Shown one piece after another: positions 51,234 to 59,824 of a DNA stretch of 64,000 nucleotides. Position 1 is the first letter of the stretch. Every line of letters starts with the position of its first letter. Source of the DNA: JAEUOS01 sp965279115. Its GTDB lineage: Bacteria; Pseudomonadota; Gammaproteobacteria; Burkholderiales; JAEUOS01. Under the pieces are notes generated by a model. That model saw only the letters and a list, made by a program, of their open reading frames with translations. It was not told where the DNA came from and made no database searches. The stretch is taken from assembly GCA_965279115.1 (NCBI GenBank), contig OZ257137.1, positions 1,054,001 through 1,118,000 on the forward strand. Reading direction: 5' to 3'. Position numbers and translations under genes: made by a program.

Positions 51234-52260
51234 GCTGACTGTCGCACTGATCGCGCTGATGGTTTCGGTCACCGCTGGCGCGCAGTCAAAGTCCGCAGGC
51301 AACGTCGCCTGGACCGGTCTCGGACGCGCCGCAACACCCGCCGAGATCAAGGCATGGGACATCGACGTCCGACCGGATTTCAAGGGCCTTCCACCGGGGG
51401 CCGGCAGCGTCGCCAGGGGACAGGATATCTGGGAAGCCAAATGCACTTCCTGCCATGGCGTTTTCGGCGAATCCAACGAGGTGTTCACCCCGATCGTCGG
51501 CGGCACCACCAAGAAGGATATCCAGACCGGGCGTGTCGAAGCGCTGTCGAAGGGCTCCGAAGCACAGCGCAGCACCATGATGAAAGTCTCGACGCTGTCC
51601 ACGCTGTGGGACTACATCAACCGCGCCATGCCGTGGAACAACCCCAAGACCCTCACCCACGACGAGGTCTATGCGGTGACCGCCTACATCCTCAACCTGG
51701 CCGATATCCTTCCTGCCGACTACACACTGTCCGACAGGAATATTCGCGAAGTGCAGGAAATGTTGCCGAATCGCCACGGCAAGTCGGCGAAGCACGGTTT
51801 CTGGTTGCCCACCGGAAAGCCTGATGTAAAGAACGTCGCTTGCATGCGCGATTGCGGCCCGGAACCAAAAATCGCCTCCCGCCTTCCGGACCATGCGCGC
51901 AATTCGCATGGAAACCTGGTCGAGCAGACGCGCAACCTGGGTGGCGTGCGTGGCCAGGTAACGCAAGCCATCACGGCAGCGGCGGAAAAGAAGTCCGAAT
52001 TCGCCAGCGTCCGTGACCTGACCTCGAAAGCGGCGTGCCTCGGATGCCACGGTATCGACAAAAAGGTGGTCGGGCCGGGATTCAATCAAGTCATGGAAAA
52101 ATACGGCAAGCAGGACCAGGCGGAAGCGTACCTTGCCGGCAAGATTCGCAGTGGCGGACAGGGAACCTGGGGTCAGGTGGCAATGCCTCCCGCCACCATG
52201 ATCAGCGAGTCCGAAGCGACACTTCTGGCACGCTGGATCCTGAAAGGCGCGCCCGAATAG
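51220..52260 (+). CDS. soxD: Sulfane dehydrogenase cytochrome subunit SoxD
   Basis: A 346-residue secreted diheme cytochrome c. It has a signal peptide (TVALIALMVSVTAGAQ) and two heme motifs, CTSCH near residue 78 and CLGCH near residue 271. It transfers electrons from SoxC to the respiratory chain. It overlaps soxC by 14 bases, and the GGGGGAGG ribosome site is inside soxC. Confidence 0.95.
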   Translation: MSRSRLTVALIALMVSVTAGAQSKSAGNVAWTGLGRAATPAEIKAWDIDVRPDFKGLPPGAGSVARGQDIWEAKCTSCHGVFGESNEVFTPIVGGTTKKDIQTGRVEALSKGSEAQRSTMMKVSTLSTLWDYINRAMPWNNPKTLTHDEVYAVTAYILNLADILPADYTLSDRNIREVQEMLPNRHGKSAKHGFWLPTGKPDVKNVACMRDCGPEPKIASRLPDHARNSHGNLVEQTRNLGGVRGQVTQAITAAAEKKSEFASVRDLTSKAACLGCHGIDKKVVGPGFNQVMEKYGKQDQAEAYLAGKIRSGGQGTWGQVAMPPATMISESEATLLARWILKGAPE

Positions 52261-52335
52261 CGGGTCAAGCCCGGCATTGGGCTACCCTTGCATCAAAACC
52301 CAAGTAATTTGCCGTCAACACACATGGAGATAGGT

Positions 52336-52815
52336 ATGCAAAAAATCGACACGGGGCGCCGACTGGTGCTCAAGCAAGGCTCTGCCAGCGCCGTGATGGG
52401 CTTGTTCGTCGCCGCCGGACTGGTCAGGTCTGGTGCCGCCCACGCCGCATGGAATCAGGCCGCGTTTTCCGCCAAGGGCGTCGAGCCGGTCGTCAAGGCG
52501 CTCGGTGGCGCAAGTCCGGCCGCCAGCAAGGAAGTCAGTTGGGGATCTACGCCGGAGATCGCCGAAAACGGCGCGGTGGTGCCGATATCCATCGAGAGCA
52601 AGATCCCCAAGACAGAATCGATCGCCATCCTGGTTGAAAAGAACCCGAGCAGTCTCGCCGCCGTGTTCACGGTCCCTGCCGGTACCGATCCGAGTGTCAG
52701 CACGCGCGTGAAGATGGGCGAAACCTCGCAAGTGCATGCACTGATCAAGGCCGACGGGAAATACTTCGTCGCCACCCGCGAGATCAAGGTCACCCTGGGC
52801 GGTTGCGGCGGCTAG
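52336..52815 (+). CDS. soxY: Sulfur-carrier protein SoxY
   Basis: A 159-residue secreted protein with a twin-arginine-type signal (GRRLVLKQGSASAVMGLF) and the C-terminal GGCGG tail whose cysteine carries sulfur intermediates covalently. With SoxZ it is the substrate shuttle of the pathway. GGAG lies six bases before the chosen ATG, so I preferred it over ATG four codons upstream. Confidence 0.96.
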   Translation: MQKIDTGRRLVLKQGSASAVMGLFVAAGLVRSGAAHAAWNQAAFSAKGVEPVVKALGGASPAASKEVSWGSTPEIAENGAVVPISIESKIPKTESIAILVEKNPSSLAAVFTVPAGTDPSVSTRVKMGETSQVHALIKADGKYFVATREIKVTLGGCGG

Positions 52816-52853
52816 TCATTACCCATACATCACCGAGTTCGAAAGGAAACACC

Positions 52854-53168
52854 ATGGCAGACCCGATGCGCATCCGCGCCAAAATCGAAGGCACAAAGAC
52901 CGTCGTACGCGTACTGATGGCCCACGAGATGGAAACCGGCCAGCGCCGCGACAGTGGCGGCAAGGTCATTCCGGCCCACTTCATCCAGGAAGTCACCGCA
53001 GTCCACAACGGCAAGAACGTGCTGGCGGCGGAATGGGGGCCGGCGATATCGAAGAACCCCTATCTCCAGTTCCAGTTCAGCGGTGCCAAGGCGGGCGACA
53101 AGATCACCATCAACTGGACCGACAACAAGGGCGACAAGCGCAGCGACGAAGCCACGGTGGCCGCCTGA
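52854..53168 (+). CDS. soxZ: Sulfur-carrier partner SoxZ
   Basis: A 104-residue protein without signal peptide that is exported in complex with SoxY. It has MRIRAKIEGTKTVVRVLMAHEMETGQR and PAHFIQEVTAVHNGK, typical of SoxZ, and GDKITINWTDNKGD near the end. GAAAGGAAA precedes the ATG. Confidence 0.95.
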   Translation: MADPMRIRAKIEGTKTVVRVLMAHEMETGQRRDSGGKVIPAHFIQEVTAVHNGKNVLAAEWGPAISKNPYLQFQFSGAKAGDKITINWTDNKGDKRSDEATVAA

Positions 53169-53233
53169 TCCTCTGCCCTATGGCCGCGCGTCGACGCCAA
53201 CCACCGCGCGCCCCCAAAAAACAAGGAGACACA

Positions 53234-54049
53234 ATGCAGACGCGATCTGGATACGCGATGGCCGGGCTCGCCCTGGCCTGCGCCGCGACATTGAGCATGG
53301 CCCAGTCCGGCGACGATACCGTGAAGAAGATCGAGGAGTATCGCCAGGCCCTGGCGGGCGGCAACCCGGCGGAACTGTGGGAGGCACGCGGCGAAGACCT
53401 CTGGAAGAAGAAGGCCGGTCCGAAAAATGTCTCCCTGGAAACCTGCGACCTCGGAAAGGGACCCGGTGTGGTGGCAGGCGCTTATGCGGAATTGCCCCGT
53501 TACTTCGACGACGCAAACCGGGTGATGGATCTCGAGACACGTCTGGTGCACTGCCGCACCACCATCCAGGGACTCACAGCGGCGGAGGCCAAGGCCCGCC
53601 CCTTCGGCAACGGCAATCAACGTTCGGACAACGAAGCCCTGGTTGCCTTCATCACCGCGGAATCCAAGGGCGTGAAGATGAACGTCGCGCTCAACCACCC
53701 AAAGCTGCGCGAGGCATATCAGCTGGGCAAGAAGATGTTCTTCTTCCGTGGCGGCCCGCACGACTTCGCCTGCGCCACCTGCCATGCCGAAACCGGCAAG
53801 CGCATTCGTCTGCAGGATCTGCCCAACCTGACCGAGCAGAAGGATGCGCAGCGCGCCTACACCACCTGGCCCGCATACCGCGTATCCCAGGGGGAGTTGC
53901 GCACCTTCCAGTGGCGACTCAACGACTGCTTCCGGCAGCAACGATTCCCGGACCTCGAGTTCACCTCGGAGGCTTCGGTCGCGCTGACGACATTTCTGGC
54001 CTACAACGCCAATGGCGCCGCGTTCAACGCGCCCGCCATCAAACGCTAG
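53234..54049 (+). CDS. soxA: Thiosulfate-oxidising cytochrome SoxA, monoheme type
   Basis: A 271-residue secreted protein with a signal peptide (YAMAGLALACAATLSMAQ). Only one CxxCH heme motif (CATCH) is present; the single cysteines in LETCDLG and LVHCRTT fit a disulfide instead of a second heme. The cysteine in NDCFRQQRFPD is the likely persulfide heme ligand at the active site. With SoxX it links thiosulfate to SoxY. AGGAG lies before the ATG. Confidence 0.94.
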   Translation: MQTRSGYAMAGLALACAATLSMAQSGDDTVKKIEEYRQALAGGNPAELWEARGEDLWKKKAGPKNVSLETCDLGKGPGVVAGAYAELPRYFDDANRVMDLETRLVHCRTTIQGLTAAEAKARPFGNGNQRSDNEALVAFITAESKGVKMNVALNHPKLREAYQLGKKMFFFRGGPHDFACATCHAETGKRIRLQDLPNLTEQKDAQRAYTTWPAYRVSQGELRTFQWRLNDCFRQQRFPDLEFTSEASVALTTFLAYNANGAAFNAPAIKR

Positions 54050-54071
54050 GCCGCCCACCGGAACCTGATAC

Positions 54072-54692
54072 ATGAAGACGACAACACAAATCATCACCGG
54101 TCTGTCACTGGCATTGGGCGTCGCCGGTTGCGCTACCACCTCTGACGCGGAACTGACGCGACAGGCCGTCGAAGTGCTGCGGGCATCCTTCAAGGAGCGC
54201 GGACAGGCGAAGCTTGACCGACTCAATCAGGACGAGCCCCAGGCTTTATGCAGCGCAAGCGACGGCAAGCCCCTGGACAAGGAGGCGCAGTCGAAGCTGG
54301 AGAACGCGCAACGCGCGCTGGTCCGCTACCCCGCCGACGGCAAGCTGCTCGGCGACTGGCGCCAGGGCGAACGCATCGCGCAATCCGGTGTCGGCAAGCA
54401 GTTTTCCGACAACCCGGCAAACCCGGCGGGCGGCAATTGCTACGCCTGCCACCAGATGAGCCCGCAGGAAATCTCCTACGGCACCATCGGCCCGTCGTTG
54501 CTCGGGTACGGCAAGATGCGTGGCAATTCCGCCGCCATCCAGCAGTACACCTACAGCAAGATCTGGAACGCGCAGGCTTACAACGCCTGCTCCAACATGC
54601 CGCGCTTCGGTCACAACAACATCCTCACGGAACAGCAGGTCAAGGACGTCACCGCACTGTTGCTCGACCCGGATTCGCCCGTCAACAAGTAG
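54072..54692 (+). CDS. soxX: Cytochrome c SoxX with lipobox
   Basis: A 206-residue protein, longer than many SoxX. The N-terminus MKTTTQIITGLSLALGVAGC has a lipobox (VAGC), suggesting membrane anchoring, which most SoxX lack. An N-terminal extension (residues 22-100) contains an extra cysteine in ALCSAS. The heme motif is CYACH in the C-terminal half, followed by GPSLLGYG and the likely Met ligand in CSNMPRFG. It receives electrons from SoxA. Confidence 0.92.
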   Translation: MKTTTQIITGLSLALGVAGCATTSDAELTRQAVEVLRASFKERGQAKLDRLNQDEPQALCSASDGKPLDKEAQSKLENAQRALVRYPADGKLLGDWRQGERIAQSGVGKQFSDNPANPAGGNCYACHQMSPQEISYGTIGPSLLGYGKMRGNSAAIQQYTYSKIWNAQAYNACSNMPRFGHNNILTEQQVKDVTALLLDPDSPVNK

Positions 54693-54755
54693 GCGGGCCC
54701 CGGCGGGCGCGTAATTCCCGCCCCGCCAGCACCGCCGCCACGCAAGAACTCCATC

Positions 54756-56501
54756 ATGAACCGCCGTGAATTCCTCAACCTGATCGCCGCCGCGTCCGCA
54801 AGCGGCCTGGCACTGGATGGCGGCGATGCGCTGGCAGTCAACCCGGCGGCCAGCCTGTACGACTTCAAGGCCTTCGGAAACGTGCACTTGCTGCACTTCA
54901 CCGACTGCCACGCCCAGTTGCTGCCCGTTTATTTCCGCGAACCGGATGTCAATCTCGGAGTCGGTGAAGCGGTCGGCCGACCGCCCCATCTGGTAGGCAA
55001 TGCCCTGCTGGACTACTTCAAGATCAACCCGGCGATGACGCCGCGCGGTGCGGCGCGCGACCTGGCGCGAAATACGGCGCATGCGCTGACCTACCTCGAC
55101 TTCGCCCGCGCGGCAAAGCTATACGGCAAGACCGGCGGCTTTGCCCACTTGGCCACGCTGGTCAAGAAGCTGCGCGCCGACCGCCCCGGCGCCCTCCTGC
55201 TGGACGGCGGCGACACCTGGCAAGGTTCGGCGACCGCCCTTTGGTCCAACGGACAGGACATGATTGACGCGTGCAAGCTGCTGGGCGTCGACGTGATGAC
55301 CGGTCACTGGGAATTCACCCTCGGCGCGAAACGCGTTGAGGAAGTGGTTGCCAAGGATTTCAAGGGAAAAATCGATTTCGTGGCGCAAAACATCAAGACC
55401 GCCGACTTCGGCGATCCGGTTTTTCCCGCCTTCGTGATCAAGGAAATGAACGGTGTGGCGGTGGCAATCATCGGTCAGGCCTTCCCTTACACGCCCATCG
55501 CCAATCCGCGCCATATGGTGGCCGACTGGAACTTCGGTATCCAGGACGAAAACATGCAGAAAACGGTCAACGAAGCGCGTGCCAAGGGTGCTGCGGCGGT
55601 GATCGTCCTGTCGCACAACGGCATGGACGTCGACATCAAGATGGCCTCCCGCGTCACCGGCATCGACGCCATCATGGGTGGCCATACCCACGACGGGGTG
55701 CCGCAACCGATCATCGTCAGGAACGCCGGCGGCCAAACGCTGGTCACCAATGCCGGCAGCAACACCAAGTTCCTGGGCGTGCTCGACCTTGAGGTCAAGG
55801 GCGGGCGGGTGAGCGATTTCCGCTACAAGCTCTTGCCGGTGTTCTCCAATTACCTCAAGGCCGACGCGGAGATGCAGGCCCTGATCGACCGGGTGCGCGC
55901 GCCGCACCAGGCCAGACTGTCCGAAAAATTGGCGACAACCGAGGGCCTGCTTTATCGCCGCGGCAATTTCAATGGCACGCTCGACCAGGTGATTCTTGAC
56001 GCACTGATGGAAGTCAAGGGCGCGCAGATCGCGTTTTCGCCCGGGTTCCGCTGGGGCACCAGCCTGCTACCCGGCCAGGCCATCACCATGGACCACCTGA
56101 TGGACCAGACCGCGATCACCTACCCCTACGTCACGCAGAACGAATTCACCGGCGAGCAGATCAAAACCATTCTCGAGGATGTGGGCGACAACCTGTTCAA
56201 TCCCGATCCGTACTACCAGCAGGGCGGCGACATGGTGCGGGTGGGCGGCATGACCTATGCCTGTGATCCGAATGCGAAGATGGGCGGCCGCATCTCCGAC
56301 ATGCGCCTGGGCGGCAAGCCGCTCGAGGCGGACAAGAAATACAAGGTGGCGGGCTGGGCGCCAGTCGCCGAGGGCGCCTCCGGGCAGCCCATCTGGGACC
56401 TGGTCGCCGGATACATGCGCTCGAAAAAGGTGATCCAGCCTGTCAGGCTGAACCTGCCGCGCCTCACAGGCATGGCCGGCAACCCGGGAATTGCACGATG
56501 A
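54756..56501 (+). CDS. soxB: Thiosulfohydrolase SoxB
   Basis: A 581-residue periplasmic enzyme with a Tat signal (NRREFLNLI) and a 5'-nucleotidase-like dimanganese site: HFTDCHAQ, DGGDTWQGS, GHWEF, LSHNGM and GGHTHDG. It hydrolyses the terminal sulfonate from SoxY-S-S-sulfonate. GAGGAG-like bases are weak, but the ATG is in the right place. A hairpin (GGCGGG...CCCGCC, 54709-54725) lies in the gap from soxX. Confidence 0.96.
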   Translation: MNRREFLNLIAAASASGLALDGGDALAVNPAASLYDFKAFGNVHLLHFTDCHAQLLPVYFREPDVNLGVGEAVGRPPHLVGNALLDYFKINPAMTPRGAARDLARNTAHALTYLDFARAAKLYGKTGGFAHLATLVKKLRADRPGALLLDGGDTWQGSATALWSNGQDMIDACKLLGVDVMTGHWEFTLGAKRVEEVVAKDFKGKIDFVAQNIKTADFGDPVFPAFVIKEMNGVAVAIIGQAFPYTPIANPRHMVADWNFGIQDENMQKTVNEARAKGAAAVIVLSHNGMDVDIKMASRVTGIDAIMGGHTHDGVPQPIIVRNAGGQTLVTNAGSNTKFLGVLDLEVKGGRVSDFRYKLLPVFSNYLKADAEMQALIDRVRAPHQARLSEKLATTEGLLYRRGNFNGTLDQVILDALMEVKGAQIAFSPGFRWGTSLLPGQAITMDHLMDQTAITYPYVTQNEFTGEQIKTILEDVGDNLFNPDPYYQQGGDMVRVGGMTYACDPNAKMGGRISDMRLGGKPLEADKKYKVAGWAPVAEGASGQPIWDLVAGYMRSKKVIQPVRLNLPRLTGMAGNPGIAR

Positions 56502-57001
56502 AAATCTCCAAGCTATGGGCTGGTTTGCTCGCGTACGTCCTTGCTCAAGGGGCGAATGCCCAGCCTGCCGCCACGTTCAGCACGAAACAGCTGACGCCGG
56601 AAACCGCCCTGACCGCCGCGCGCGCCGCGCTGGAGCATTGCCGCAAGGGTGGCTTCCAGGTGGCAGTAGCTGTCGTGGATCGCGCCGGCGTCACCCAGGT
56701 GCTGCTGCGCGACCGCTTCGGCGGCGCGCATACCGTGGAGGTGGCGACGAACAAGGCCTGGACCGCTGCCAGCTTTCGCATCAGCACCACTGCCCTTGCT
56801 GCGGAAACACAGGCCGGCAAGCCGATGAGCGGCATTCGCGCGACACCGCGCGTGGCCGCCTTCGGCGGTGGCCTGCCGATCGAGGCTGGCGGCGCCGTGC
56901 TGGGCGCCATCGGCGTCTCGGGCGCTCCTGGCGGAGATGCGGACGACGCCTGCGCGCAGGCGGGCATCAAGGCCATCGCCGACGCCATAGAGTTCCAGTA
57001 A
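56498..57001 (+). CDS. GlcG/HbpS-family secreted protein, sox-linked
   Basis: A 167-residue protein with a signal peptide (AGLLAYVLAQGANAQ) and a GlcG/HbpS (DUF336) domain: LTPETALTAARAALEHCRKGGFQVAVAVVDRAG, followed by GGLPIEAGGAVLGAIGVSGAPGGDADDACAQAGI. Relatives bind heme or small ligands. The ATG overlaps the soxB stop codon (ATGA), so it is translationally coupled to the core sox genes. A role in heme supply or redox sensing is possible, but no known Sox function is assigned. Confidence 0.85.
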   Translation: MKISKLWAGLLAYVLAQGANAQPAATFSTKQLTPETALTAARAALEHCRKGGFQVAVAVVDRAGVTQVLLRDRFGGAHTVEVATNKAWTAASFRISTTALAAETQAGKPMSGIRATPRVAAFGGGLPIEAGGAVLGAIGVSGAPGGDADDACAQAGIKAIADAIEFQ

Positions 57002-57003
57002 CC

Positions 57004-57486
57004 GTGCAGACCCGCCGCCAGATCCTCGTCGCCGCCGCCGGCACGCTGATCGCGGCCCCGGCAACCGCGGCATGGGAACCAGGCGAGGCGATACAACTCC
57101 CGCCGCTGACGCTGCTTGATGGCAAGACGTTCGATCCGGCAACCCTCAAGGGCAAGCTGGTGATGCTTCAATTCTGGGCCTCGTGGTGCCCGTTTTGCGC
57201 CAAGCAGAATCCGCATGTGGAATCCCTGCATCGTGCCCAGCAGGCGCACGGGCTGGAAGTGCTGGCGGTGTCGATCGACAAGACCACGAAGGCGGCTTCA
57301 GACTACATGCGCGCGAGGGGCTACACCTTCCGAGCCGGCATGGTCAATCCGGCCTACGAACGCATCTATCGCCTGCGCCGCGGCTTGCCGCAGGTGTACG
57401 TGATCGGGCGCGACAGCAAGGTCGCAAGAATCGAACTGGGCGAGATGTTCGAAGACGACATCCGCGACATCGCAAAACTGCTCTGA
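57004..57486 (+). CDS. TlpA-like periplasmic thioredoxin, sox-linked (SoxW-like)
   Basis: A 160-residue protein with a signal peptide (ILVAAAGTLIAAPATA) and a thioredoxin fold with active CPFC in FWASWCPFCAKQNP. The VYVIGRD segment supplies the cis-Pro region. It starts with GTG two bases after the preceding stop codon. SoxW and SoxS are thioredoxins that keep Sox cysteines reduced; this one could do so for SoxY, but the name is inferred from position. Confidence 0.87.
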   Translation: MQTRRQILVAAAGTLIAAPATAAWEPGEAIQLPPLTLLDGKTFDPATLKGKLVMLQFWASWCPFCAKQNPHVESLHRAQQAHGLEVLAVSIDKTTKAASDYMRARGYTFRAGMVNPAYERIYRLRRGLPQVYVIGRDSKVARIELGEMFEDDIRDIAKLL

Positions 57487-57521
57487 CGCGGAACGGCTCG
57501 CCGCGTCCGCAAGCGGCGCCC

Positions 57522-58415
57522 TTACTTGCTGCGAATCAGCGTACCCACGCCCTGGTCGGTGAGGATTTCGAGCAGCAGCGCATGTTCCACCCGGCCGTCG
57601 ATAATGTGCACGCCATGCACACCGGAGCGCGCCGCATCGAGTGCAGAGGCGATTTTCGGCAACATGCCGCCCGAAAGGGTCCCGTCCTCCACCATGGCAT
57701 CGATGTCACGCGGCGTGATGTTGGTGAGCAACTTTCCGTCACGATCCAGCACGCCGGGCGTGTTGGTGAGCAGCACCAGCTTCTCGGCCTTGAGGATCTC
57801 GGCCAACTTGCCCGCGACCACGTCGGCATTGATGTTGTAGCTCTCGCCATCCTTGCCCACACCGATGGGTGCCACCACCGGAATGAAACCGCCTGCCTCC
57901 AGGGTGTCGATGACCGAGGGGTCGATGGATTCGATATCGCCGACCTGGCCGATGTCGATGAATTCGTTGGGCCGGTCACGGTCGGGCATCATCAGCTTCT
58001 TGGCGCGGATGAACCCGCCGTCCTGCCCGGTAAGCCCCACCGCCTTGCCGCCGGCCTGGTTGATCAATGTGACGATGTCCTTGTTGACGGTGCCGCCGAG
58101 CACCATTTCCACCACGTCCATGGTGGCCGCGTCAGTCACGCGCATGCCCTGTACGAACTCGCTCTTGATGCCGAGCTGCTTCAGGCGCTGCTCGATTTGC
58201 GGTCCGCCACCGTGCACCACCACCGGGTCCAGCCCTACCAGCTTCAGCATCACCACATCATGCGCGAATTGCTGCTGGAGCTTCAGGTCCGTCATGGCGT
58301 TGCCACCGTACTTGACCACGATGGTCTTGCCATGGAAGCGGCGCAGGTAAGGCAAGGCTTCGGCCAGGATGGAAGCCTGTACGGCTGGAGGGACTTTGGC
58401 TTGTTCGGTAGTCAT
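57522..58415 (-). CDS. argB: N-acetylglutamate kinase
   Basis: A 297-residue arginine-biosynthetic kinase. It has the phosphate-binding IVVKYGGNAM, VVHGGGPQIEQRLK, RVTDAATMDVVEMVLGGTVNK and PGVLDRDG, all AcN-glutamate kinase signatures. An N-terminal helix suggests an arginine-sensitive hexameric form. The start ATG matches the family; the longer upstream frame has no similarity. It converges with the sox operon. Confidence 0.96.
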   Translation of the reverse strand: MTTEQAKVPPAVQASILAEALPYLRRFHGKTIVVKYGGNAMTDLKLQQQFAHDVVMLKLVGLDPVVVHGGGPQIEQRLKQLGIKSEFVQGMRVTDAATMDVVEMVLGGTVNKDIVTLINQAGGKAVGLTGQDGGFIRAKKLMMPDRDRPNEFIDIGQVGDIESIDPSVIDTLEAGGFIPVVAPIGVGKDGESYNINADVVAGKLAEILKAEKLVLLTNTPGVLDRDGKLLTNITPRDIDAMVEDGTLSGGMLPKIASALDAARSGVHGVHIIDGRVEHALLLEILTDQGVGTLIRSK

Positions 58416-58831
58416 GAACCCGTATCCGGTAAAGGGAAATGAATGCTGCAGTAAAACTCGCGAATGGCCGGCGCTTCGGCTTCCATTCCCGGGGAGATCG
58501 CCCGGAAGCCCGAGCCAAGAATTCCGGAATTGTAACCGCGTGTAAATCGCCAATTTGATCGGCCACATGCCCGGCATGAAACGGACGCTCACACATCAAT
58601 CAGCGCGGGGGAATGTGGAAAAGAAAAAGGCGCTTCCGATGAACCGGAAGCGCCTTTGAAAAGTTGCGGGATCCAGCAGGGGAACCAGATCCCGCCCCGC
58701 CCACATCATCAAGTGCGGGAGGAGGTCGCACAAGACAACGCCACGCGAACGTGAAGGACGGGTGCCGGCGGTGTTTCAGGGGAAGGAGCCACCGCCAGCG
58801 TACTGCCCGTAAAAGCAGATAAAGCTTTGAG
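58416..58831. other. Intergenic region between argB and hsp20
   Basis: This 416-base region holds the argB promoter area and the hsp20 3' end. It contains the hsp20 terminator and an 8-bp inverted repeat (GCGGGATC 58666-58673 with GATCCCGC 58688-58695) in the hsp20 3' untranslated part. No protein-like frame was found. Confidence 0.5.
58621..58657 (-). terminator. Rho-independent terminator of hsp20
   Basis: A 13-bp stem (AAAGGCGCTTCCG/CGGAAGCGCCTTT) with a six-base loop is followed on the minus strand by a T-rich run. It is 175 bases after the hsp20 stop codon, so the mRNA has a long 3' tail. On the + strand the T-tract is absent. Confidence 0.8.
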
Positions 58832-59260
58832 TTACTGCACCGTCAAAAGTTTCCGGGTTTCGACAACTTTTTTCGGCAGGGTCAAGGTCAGCACACCGTC
58901 CACATACTTGGCGACGGCATTTTCCTGATCGATTTCCACACCCAGTTCAAAGCTGCGAACCGCACGGCCGACCTGACGCTCCGTATACAAAATACGATCG
59001 CCTTCTGAAGCGCTACGCTCGCCCTTGGCTTCCGCCGTGATGGTGACACGCGCACCGTCGATCTCGACGGCGATGTCTTCCTTGCGAAAGCCCGGCAGAT
59101 CGGCCGCTACCGAATAGCTCGCGCCCTGCTCGGTGACCTCGAAAGGAATCGCGCGGACGCTTGTCGCAGGCCGGGCACTGCGTTGCGCCAGCGCGCCCAG
59201 CACATCATTGAAGGCGGCATCGAAGGGGCTGCGGCGCGCATACGAATAAAGCATGGTCAT
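58832..59260 (-). CDS. Hsp20/alpha-crystallin small heat-shock protein
   Basis: A 142-residue chaperone with an alpha-crystallin domain (about residues 35-130): VTEQGASYSVAADLPGFRKEDIAVEIDGARVTITAEAKGE and the C-terminal VDGVLTLTLPKK. The C-terminal I/L-x-I/L region is reduced to KLLTV. It holds unfolded proteins in the cytosol. GGAG lies eight bases before the chosen ATG. A heat-shock-like promoter is proposed just upstream. Confidence 0.95.
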   Translation of the reverse strand: MTMLYSYARRSPFDAAFNDVLGALAQRSARPATSVRAIPFEVTEQGASYSVAADLPGFRKEDIAVEIDGARVTITAEAKGERSASEGDRILYTERQVGRAVRSFELGVEIDQENAVAKYVDGVLTLTLPKKVVETRKLLTVQ

Positions 59261-59313
59261 GATCGTTTCTCCGTTGTCGAAATTTTTTTGCGGTGGACAC
59301 CGCGATGCATACC

Positions 59314-59342
59314 AAGGTGGGCCCTGCAAGACTTTTTTCAAG
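59314..59342 (-). promoter_or_regulatory. Putative sigma-32 promoter of hsp20
   Basis: On the minus strand CTTGAA (59342-59337) is followed after 14 bases by GCCCACCTT (59322-59314), close to the heat-shock consensus CTTGAA-N13-15-CCCCATNT. It lies about 54 bases upstream of the start codon. Confidence 0.45.
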
Positions 59343-59511
59343 AGGGAATTGCAGCGCATATGTGCGATGGAAAAGCCCGATTGCTGCGCAGTGGCGCAAC
59401 GCGCCGCGTGGCGGCATGGCAAAACCGATCGAGCGCGTAGATATGGTCATGGGCCGGCTAATCAAGTGGCCTAAAATCGACGGCATCGGCCTCGTTGCCG
59501 CCGCCAAATCC

Positions 59512-59715
59512 ATGCAAGTTCCCAGCCCCAATTTCGAGAATCCCGAACGCCTCGCCTGTGCGCGTTGCGGCACCATGCTGGAATGCGGCGCACGCAGTGC
59601 CGGACCATGCTGGTGCACTACCTTGCCCCCGCTGACGAAGGTTGACGCCAGTCTGAATGGCTGCATGTGCCCGACGTGCCTCGCCGACGCGCTGGCACGA
59701 CAGGGCAAACCATGA
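59512..59715 (+). CDS. Cysteine-rich CWC family protein
   Basis: A 67-residue protein with the CWC pattern CARCG...CGARSAGPCWCTTLPP and a second CMCPTCLADAL. Seven or more cysteines suggest zinc binding. The function is unknown. Upstream in-frame ATGs exist; this one directly precedes the conserved region. It is divergent from hsp20 and lies upstream of the MFS gene. Confidence 0.7.
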   Translation: MQVPSPNFENPERLACARCGTMLECGARSAGPCWCTTLPPLTKVDASLNGCMCPTCLADALARQGKP

Positions 59716-59824
59716 TCGGGATCGGTTTCTATACCGGTGCAATTCCGCTGGCGCGGGACACCGCAAGCGCCTTCCCGGGAAAGACCAGATTCATGAACGT
59801 CTGCGGGGCCGGAGGTCCTGGCGC

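Noticed and set aside
58666..58695. GCGGGATC/GATCCCGC repeat as a second terminator
   Set aside because: No T-tract follows on either strand.
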